This document shows positions 57,901 to 64,000 of a DNA stretch of 64,000 nucleotides, one piece after another (position 1 is the stretch's first letter; every line of letters begins with the position of its first letter). A program made the position numbers and the translations under genes. The DNA is from Triops longicaudatus (Eukaryota > Arthropoda > Branchiopoda > Notostraca > Triopsidae). The notes below the pieces were generated by a model that was not told the DNA's origin, ran no database searches, and was given only the letters and a program-made list of their open reading frames with translations. The stretch covers positions 62,001 to 126,000 of the forward strand of contig JAGQDJ010000132.1 of assembly GCA_022885665.1 (NCBI GenBank). The letters run 5' to 3'.

Positions 57901-60900
57901 TCGACGACGACATTGCTGGCCTCGAAGTCGTCGACACGTACATCAAAAGTACGTTGTGTACGTTAAAAGAGCTCGAAGAAGAAGTCGTCACCACCCAAGA
58001 GCGCTCATCGACGCTCGATAGCCGAGAATCGACGCCAGGGGAGGAGCTGGCGCCCTCGGTGGCGAGTCAGAAAACTAACAGACCCAGTCACAGCCGCCAG
58101 GGGAGCTTGGATCTCAGCAATTTCCTGTCGTTTCCACCACTGGCTCTACCGCAGCGTCTGAGTCGACACAAGCGTCAACGCAAAGACAGCGGTAAAGGAG
58201 CGAAACAAGTGCAAGTCTCGGTGGAAGTGTGTCAAGAACCCGATTTTGCGTCCAAAGCTGAGGATTTGGAACCGGAGTCAGAGGAAAATAACGGATGGCT
58301 GCCGACAGAGGGCTCTGACGCTTGTCTGTTACCTCACGGCACGACTGAAACGATTCAAGACGATCCGGGAACGGGGGAAAATGGAGGTTTGGTGGCGAAA
58401 TCGGCGCCCGTGGCTACCGAAAGCGATTTATAGACAGAAAACTGAACGAACAAGCTAAAAGGGGGCGTGTCTTGGCTAGGACTGTGATAAAACAGGGCAA
58501 AGAAGAGCTCTTTGGAGGAGTTGTTTTTAGTTTTACGTTTTTAGGTCAGCTTTCTTTTCGTTTTTTTCCCTTTAATGTAAGCATATGTGTAATACATGTG
58601 ACCAGAAAATGAATTGTGGTTGATTCTGCACTTAAATTTTGCAGGAATTTTTGTTAGCGAAGAATCGTGGCAGTAAAGCAAGGGTGGGCGCAGCCAATGA
58701 ATTAGTGTGGACTTTACCTTTTTCGCATTTATTAACCAGAAGTCACATTGTAACAATTGACTATAAATTAAGTTCGTTGTCCCTGGATCTCTCCTTGGTT
58801 CGTTTTCGCGAATTCAGATCATTTTCCACGAAGATTCCGATAGAATTTAACACATTCGCTAACTTCTTTTTTCCGAGCGCTTTTCTGCGAAGCAAAAACT
58901 TAGCTAAGGAACTGTTCGTGAATACACACAAACCTAAACTAACATTACTAGTAATTTGATTAAACCCAATTAATTTGATCAGACTAACTCAACAAAGTCA
59001 GCTAATTTTACCTTGCTTTACTGGGCTAGCCTAACCTTCAATAACCTAGTTCAACTGAACGGAGCCAACTTAAGTCCAACTGAGCTCACCTAACCTACAT
59101 AACCGAACTAGATTATGTTATTTATAGGCACATTAGGACTTCGAGCTGAAGAAATAGGTCAAAAGACTCGACTTACCCTTACCCTTGACTTTGTAATGGT
59201 CTTATGCTATAACATACGAACATTAAGGGGAAGGTGTGACTTACCTTATCCGGTGTACGATTCCAGACGATGACCTTGTGGCCCGAGTTAAGGAGGTTTT
59301 TCACAATCCCCGCACCCATAATACCCAAACCAAGGAAACCGAACTTTAAATTTGAAGGCTGGATGTTTTTGTCTTTGAGAGTCTGGGTCACGCGCTCAAC
59401 ATCCAACGGAGGCGTGTCCTAAGGGAAAAATCATTAGTTAAGCAACAAATTACTTTTCTTATTTAAACAATGTTAAAACAAGTAAATGAAAACATTAAAA
59501 TTTTACAAAAATAAAGCCACAAAATCTTCAAATACGAAAAACGGCAAGCACTAAATTATTTCGAGAACATAACTAATAAATAAACGGAGATGGCTGAAAA
59601 TATAAAAGTAATGTGAGAAAATTTAGAAAAGATATTTATATTTATTTATTAAGATACGATATTTAGAAAAAGACGGTATTACTGGTCTTTGGATATTCGT
59701 AGGTCGGTCGAGTAAGCTAGACACCAATCCCGAACCGGTTTTGCGCGTACTGTGATTGGACACGGCGGGTGACGCGCTTTCAAGCAGACGCTCTTTCTTG
59801 GTAACGGTGCTGTCGCTGTCTTCGGAGCGCCGACGTTTCACAGACCGAACGCTGCTTTCCTACAAAGACACAATGAATAAATATAGAAATAACAAATCCA
59901 AAATAAAGCATGAAAATGATAAATAAAAACCAGAAATCTACTCTAAAGAAATATTATGCAACTCAGTTCCGAAGTAAGACAACTTTGCGTCGCAGTATAT
60001 TATTCGTATTGGCACCTTTTAAGGCGAAAAGATCATGTATCCGAATAGCCCCCATATAAGAGATATTGAACTGCACTTGTCTTGTAAGTCTTTTATACAT
60101 GTGTTTTTACTATTATTTGCCATTACATAGATGCCACAGTTCTGATATTATCCGATTTTTTGCAGCAATTGTCTGAACCCGCAAATATGAAACTCCTGTA
60201 GGAAACAGCATGTAGGAAATTCTTACAGATATCTGAATTTTTCTATAGAGAATATAGGCATGATAACTGTAATTTAACTCAAGAAGTTAAGTTAAAAAGT
60301 CTCACTAACACACACAAACTAGCTTAGCATAATTTACTAACCTAACTTAACTCAAGAAACCAAACATAAATTAACCTACGAACCAAAGAACACTTGTAAG
60401 GTAGTATTTTGCGTATACTTTTTCGGTAAAAAAAATTTTTCAAAAAGAAGCTGGACATATGACCACCCGTATGTATGGAAAACCACTTGTAAGAGTTCAT
60501 AGTTCTAATATAGGAGAAAGACACAAAGGGCAGTAATAGGCTTCGACGTGGACTGGTAACAAAAACACAAAGAACGTTTGTACGAGAAAACCGTTTGTAA
60601 GAAAGTATGTTAAAGGGTATTGAAAGTTTACAAGTAAAACAGGAAGGGACCCATTTATAAGGAAAAACGCTTATACGAGCAGGTATCTGAAGTTTTTCAT
60701 GATGGAATAAAACATAAAGGGTCCCGTTAATAAGAGAATACAGCTCCCAAGAAAGTGTTTAACGAGTATGGAATTTTCTGTTTAAAAAAAGCCGAAAAAA
60801 GAAAACAAAGAAGCGTAACATCTCACGTTGAGAGCACACTGATGGGTATTATCGAAAGTTTAAGTGAAAATCTAAAAATGACAAACTAGGGACTCCTTTA

Positions 60901-63526
60901 TCACAAACCCCTTATTTAAAAGCAGGTTTTTGAAGTCTTGAAAAGAGGAAAGACACGAATTGACCCGTTTATACGAGAAATCCCCTTATGGGAGAGTGCA
61001 CTGATACAAACTGGAGCTTTAAAACCTACGACAAACAGAATATAAGAAACTAAGGCCTCGCATGTAAGGAAAACCGCTCGTAAGAGCGCTTTCTACCGGG
61101 ACACAAAATTCTTTTAGAGGAAAAGGATTTAAAACGGTTCATTTGCAAAAGCAAACCGATGTAAGATTGTAAATGCCATAATTTTTACATTGAAGTTCGA
61201 CTGAAAATAATGCCCTGTTGTAAGTGACTATCGTTGCGCATTCTGTGAAGATTCACGTAGGATCGTAGTATTACACGGGCGCGTATTCTGAAACTTTTCC
61301 TGGACTTCTTACATCCGGGTTAAAGACTGTGTTTTCGTCCATACATAATTACTTTTCTTGACTATTTTGCTACTTTCTTTGCATTACGAATCTTTTATTG
61401 CTTTGCGTAATTTGGTGCGATTTTTGTAACAAAATGAGCTGATATGTGAAATGATCACATAAAATTAGACAGAACAAATAAAATGAATATCAAAATTAGA
61501 TAGAAAAGTAGATTTTAAAATCAAAAAGCAAATTTTAAAATCAAAATCATGTAGATATAAAAAATAATAAACAAAATTAAAAACCCTAAAAAGTGGAAAA
61601 CTAAGTGCAACCTTATATCTATTATTACTTTTCGAGGACGGGGTTTGGATTCCTTCTTCTCCTTCTTCAGGGCTGGCTCCGGTGACCCTTTCAAAGATTC
61701 TTCCTCACTCTTGAGCTCGGTTTCTTCATGGGTGTCATTGTTTTCCGCGTTTTCCTCGTTAATTTCATCGCTGGAGCCTTCAGCTTTGTCTTCTTCCGCG
61801 GGCGGATTAGCAATGTAGTCCTCGATGGCTTTGACAGCGTCTCGGAAGGCAGCAGACTTGTTGGACTTTTGAAACTGGTCCTTAAACTCAAGATACGGCT
61901 TGATATTGTAATCTTCTATCCACGCACTATTGAAAACGAATTGAATTAGACAACGAAACTCATTAACATAACTCAGTTTCTGTTTCTTTACTCCCCATTG
62001 TCTTATATATCTTCTAAATCGATTTGCAATGCTTAGTACGTTATAATTTTCTGTTTAATGTTTTTCCTCCAATAATTAATTTTATACGAAGACAATCATA
62101 TTAATGATTACAATAATTGTTAAAAATTCATCAATAAATTCCTTCGTGAATTTCAGAGGCTTTAATGCTCCAAATAAATCTAGAGAAAACTACGAAAATT
62201 TCGTTCCCTGACACAGAAATCGTTGTGAATTCAGAAAAATGGTAGCTTCAATCTGTTATATCAACTTACAAATTGTCTGTGCCGTAAAAGAAGACACAGT
62301 GCACTGGTTTTTTGTTGGCAGGCCGCTTTAAATCTTTGGGAGGATTGGCAACCTGTTAAAGACATAAAGTACCGGTTTAATGAGTTCCAAATAGTTCTTG
62401 GAGTCAAATAAGCCTCAATTTATGAATTTTCCCGCTTTTTAAAGCTTTGTAACGGCCTAAATGAGTTGAAAATCGTTTTGAGGGTTAAAGAAGGCACGCG
62501 TTGCGATAAAATATCCTTTTTGGATGAATGGTCAGGTCTGGATTTCACTTTCAGGTCTGTAATGGCGTGTTTTACGCGTGTTCAAAGTTAAACAAGCGTC
62601 ATGAGGGCTTTTCTGAGAATTTTAAATGATGTTAAGATGTCACGGGTGGTTATATTATATGATCGGCGTAGGAAGTCCAAATGTCAGGTTTTTCAACTTT
62701 TACAAGCAGCATAATGCTTAGTATGAGTTATATTTCGTTTTTGGGCATGAGGAAGCTTCTGCAAAGGGTGAAAACATCTCATTTAGGCTGAAAACTCGGG
62801 TCTTGGCTTCACCGTTGAGGTTTTCAGTCTTTACTCGTAGCAAACGCACTAAATGAGTTGTTATTCAATACGTAAGAGCAAGAAAACTTCTCCGGAGTTC
62901 AAACACCCCCTTTTTGGACGAAAAGACCTGCCTTGGCGCCAATTTCAGGTCTTTGGGGACGTCTTTTTTTACGTGGTTTATTTCAAGTAAGATTCTTGGA
63001 GCGTCTGAGAGGTTCTGAGTGGTGTTAAGGTGATAATAATAGTTACACTATGTGAAGAGGATGTTATGGTGTGTCTAGGAAGCGTGAAAGTTGACATTTC
63101 AGACTTTGCAAGCAGCATAACGCTCTGAGTGGGTCAAATTTAATTTCTTGCAGGCAAGAAAGCTTTTGATGAGAGTTAACCTCCCATTTTGGACGAAAAA
63201 TCGGAAACTGTCTCCATTTCCAAGTCTTTATGGGCGAATTTGAGGCGTTTTCAAAGTCAAACAGGCTTCATTAAGCTTTCTGAAACGTTCTAAGCGGTTT
63301 TAAGGTGCTAATAGAAGGTACATTAAGTGTCTGGCATGTCGTGGCGATGAAGGAAGCGCAAAAGTTGGGTTTGGCGCCCCCAACCAACACAAAAGCTTAC
63401 CTTGCCAGGCCAGGGCGAAAAGCCCTTCATCTTGGCCCTAAGGAAAATAACACGAATGAGTCAAATTTCGGAGGATTTTTCAATTAATTACCAAACTAAA
63501 TCGCCAACTCTGAAAGGTTGCGTCAT
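51959..63526 (-). CDS. GLYR1: NPAC/GLYR1 nucleosome-associated PWWP-dehydrogenase-like protein
   Basis: Nine minus-strand exons close in frame to 519 residues: 63492-63526, 63401-63437, 62270-62352, 61629-61926, 59683-59859, 59245-59418, 53289-53399, 52786-53050, 51959-52338. Residues 1-85 are a PWWP domain: FRVGDLVWAKMKGFSPWPGK, NPPKDLKRP, CVFFYGTDNFAWIEDY. A charged linker follows with KKEKKESKPRPRK and VKRRRSEDSD. From about residue 235 comes the beta-hydroxyacid-dehydrogenase-like domain with the dinucleotide loop GFLGLGIMGAGIV, VWNRTPDK, DITFSCVADPHAAKE, EGTLVILAAGDKSLF, CFQAMGKNSFFLGEVG and the helical end ANEVFKHAKRL. NPAC (NDF in flies) reads H3K36 methylation, loosens nucleosomes for polymerase II and supports the demethylase LSD2/KDM1B. 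The human protein has 553 residues. Intron 6 (5.8 kb) carries a complete gene on the other strand; introns 2 and 4 carry tandem arrays. Confidence 0.97.
53400..55366. other. NPAC intron 6, part upstream of the nested LRR-Ig gene
   Basis: Besides the nuclear-receptor-type site at 54653-54686, this 2 kb holds a TTAGG-like tract (54330-54440) and an AAT run (54611-54630). The nested gene's leader should lie near its right end, where AAAATGAGC opens the reading frame. No further exon is supported. Confidence 0.45.
54653..54686. promoter_or_regulatory. Nuclear-receptor response element: perfect palindrome plus extended half-site
   Basis: TGAGGTCATGACCTCA (54653-54668) is a perfect 16-base palindrome containing AGGTCATGACCT, the classic inverted repeat of AGGTCA with no spacer. 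Ten bases on, TGACCTTGA (54678-54686) reads TCAAGGTCA on the minus strand, the extended half-site used by NR5A/FTZ-F1 and ERR receptors. The pair lies about 700 bases upstream of the start codon of the LRR-Ig gene. Binding and target gene are inferred. Confidence 0.6.
55367..58433 (+). CDS. LRR-Ig single-pass membrane protein with an 11-residue-repeat cytoplasmic tail
   Basis: Three exons (55367-57087, 57265-57427, 57534-58433) give 927 residues. ATG at 55367 starts a signal peptide (LHICAFVLTFFSCTLA). Then come an LRR N-terminal cap (CPTACSCD), about 13 leucine-rich repeats, a C-terminal cap (NQWQCDCHSYWVLGWA), one Ig domain (LTCKFAGFPPPKVQW to GGRYICVAS) and a membrane helix at about residues 545-565 (LFVGLGCVVGFVICALI). 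The tail has WWDCYTCCGERLTPRAK, then ten 11-residue repeats at 618-730, then INKILENLPSMYIDSC and a Ser-rich acidic end. It is probably a cell-surface adhesion or receptor protein; LRR-Ig proteins often act in neural wiring or growth-factor control. The intron 1 acceptor is the weak point: the chosen AAAAAG/TCTT at 57264 keeps the frame but lacks a good pyrimidine tract. It lies wholly inside NPAC intron 6. Confidence 0.92.
58434..59244. other. NPAC intron 6, part downstream of the nested gene
   Basis: Probable 3' UTR of the LRR-Ig gene followed by a TTAGG-like tract in mixed orientation (58960-59115, CTAACCT and AACCTA words). No canonical AATAAA is obvious close to the stop. No exon seen. 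Confidence 0.4.
60385..61110. repeat. Degenerate tandem array, unit about 73 bases, in NPAC intron 4
   Basis: Units resembling GACCCGTTTATACGAGAAAA followed by CCGCTTGTAAGAG-A-TAT recur at about 60455, 60572, 60647, 60719, 60890, 60962 and 61043. The steps are 72-81 bases, with gaps where units are lost. Each unit continues with a GAAAGTTT-type segment. The copies are strongly diverged, so the array is old. Confidence 0.6.
62372..63360. repeat. Degenerate tandem array, unit about 265 bases, filling NPAC intron 2
   Basis: Three markers recur in order. One is an AATGAGTT / GCAGCATAA-type segment (about 62443, 62703, 62838, 63109). The second is CTTTTTGGA-GAA followed by TTTCAGGTCT (62513, 62776, 62909, 63186). 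The third is TTCAAAGT-AAAC...GGTGTTAAG-TG (62578, 62983, 63252). That gives four units, one lacking the third part, plus a partial unit at about 62372. Intron 2 (62353-63400) is essentially made of this array. Confidence 0.65.
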
Positions 63527-63569
63527 TCTGGTTCACAAATTGTAGTCAAGGAAGCGCTAAAATAGAGAC

Positions 63570-63720
63570 CAAGTTGAACAAACAAACGCGCGGCGTCCCC
63601 GCAAAACTCAAACGAACGCTACCGTTATGACGTAACTTGAGCGGGCTGCCGCTAGGGACCGTGGAAGAGCGACCCGCGCCCGCGTGATTTCAAAACGCCA
63701 ACGGTTTTTCGCGGCTATTC
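63570..63720 (-). promoter_or_regulatory. GC-rich promoter of NPAC
   Basis: Immediately upstream of the NPAC start codon (63526, minus strand) the DNA becomes rich in GC and CpG (GCGCGGCGTCCCCGC, GACCCGCGCCCGCGTG) and contains TGACGTAA, a CRE-like octamer. No TATA box is seen, so a TATA-less housekeeping promoter is likely. Confidence 0.55.
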
Positions 63721-64000
63721 ATTGACTCCTATTTCTCGTAATTTAGAGCATCTAATGGTAGTGTTTTGGAGAAAGGTAGAAACATTTTGGAAATAAAATT
63801 TTGGAGACTAGAACCCAAAGCATTACAAATATTTACAGTTATTTGAAAAATATTTACATTCGCCCAGATCTGGGCTAATCCGAAGGCTACCCAAGTCCAT
63901 TCGGAATTAGTTCGAAATTATTTCTCATTTCAACATAACACTCGTTTAAAACTCAGTCTAATGTTATGTATTTCGAGCTTTTTAAAATAATAATAATAAT
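63721..64000. other. Right edge, nothing recognised
   Basis: AT-rich DNA ending in an AAT run that is cut by the window edge. No exon or repeat family was identified. Confidence 0.5.

Noticed and set aside
1..64000. CRISPR arrays, bacterial operons, rRNA
   Set aside because: No regular spacer-repeat pattern, ribosome-binding-site-led gene clusters or conserved rRNA segments are present; the genes are intron-containing animal genes.

Overview
The window is nuclear DNA of an animal, almost certainly an arthropod. Protein genes are broken by GT-AG introns, the non-coding DNA is AT-rich, one core promoter pairs a TATA box with a TCAGTT initiator of the arthropod type, and many tracts look like degenerate versions of the arthropod telomere repeat TTAGG. 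The species cannot be named from the sequence. There are no rRNA genes, recognisable tRNAs, CRISPR arrays or bacterial operons. Layout, left to right. 1-10.4 kb is gene-poor: a decayed non-LTR retrotransposon (minus strand, 1.08-4.0 kb), a pogo/Tigger-like short element with a TA target duplication, TTAGG-like tracts and a cluster of hairpins. 10.4-14.2 kb (+) is the C-terminal two thirds of an acatalytic carbonic-anhydrase-related protein of the CA10/CA11 type; its first exons were not found. 16.3-17.1 kb (+) is a small secreted Gly/Ser-rich peptide gene with a clear promoter. 19.0-21.0 kb (+) is the nucleoporin Nup50. 25.8-32.2 kb (+) is a complete 12-exon SLC6 transporter closest to glycine transporters. 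33.3-44.3 kb (-) is an AF4/FMR2 family gene (fly Lilliputian), the scaffold of the super elongation complex. 52.0-63.5 kb (-) is a complete nine-exon NPAC/GLYR1 gene (PWWP plus beta-hydroxyacid-dehydrogenase-like domain). Inside its 5.8 kb sixth intron, on the opposite strand, sits a complete three-exon gene for an LRR-Ig single-pass membrane protein (55.4-58.4 kb). Exon-intron structures were built by hand; for the complete genes all exon phases agree and the reading frame closes: Nup50 380 aa, SLC6 640 aa, AFF about 1519 aa, NPAC 519 aa, LRR-Ig 927 aa, secreted peptide 96 aa. Functionally, AFF and NPAC are neighbours on the same strand and both act on RNA polymerase II elongation through chromatin; Nup50 serves nuclear transport; the CARP, the GlyT-like transporter and the LRR-Ig receptor are membrane or secreted proteins typical of the nervous system and cell surface. 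The most unusual item is the cytoplasmic tail of the LRR-Ig protein: ten consecutive 11-residue repeats with a conserved LRxxYxxQ pattern. It lies in a gene nested in the NPAC intron, about 0.7 kb downstream of a perfect palindromic nuclear-receptor element. Other notable items are two perfect CTCF-type cores in convergent orientation around the CARP exons, a clean piggyBac-type MITE with TTAA ends, two different degenerate tandem arrays inside NPAC introns, and an Asn-to-Thr change at the expected Na1 ligand of the SLC6 transporter.
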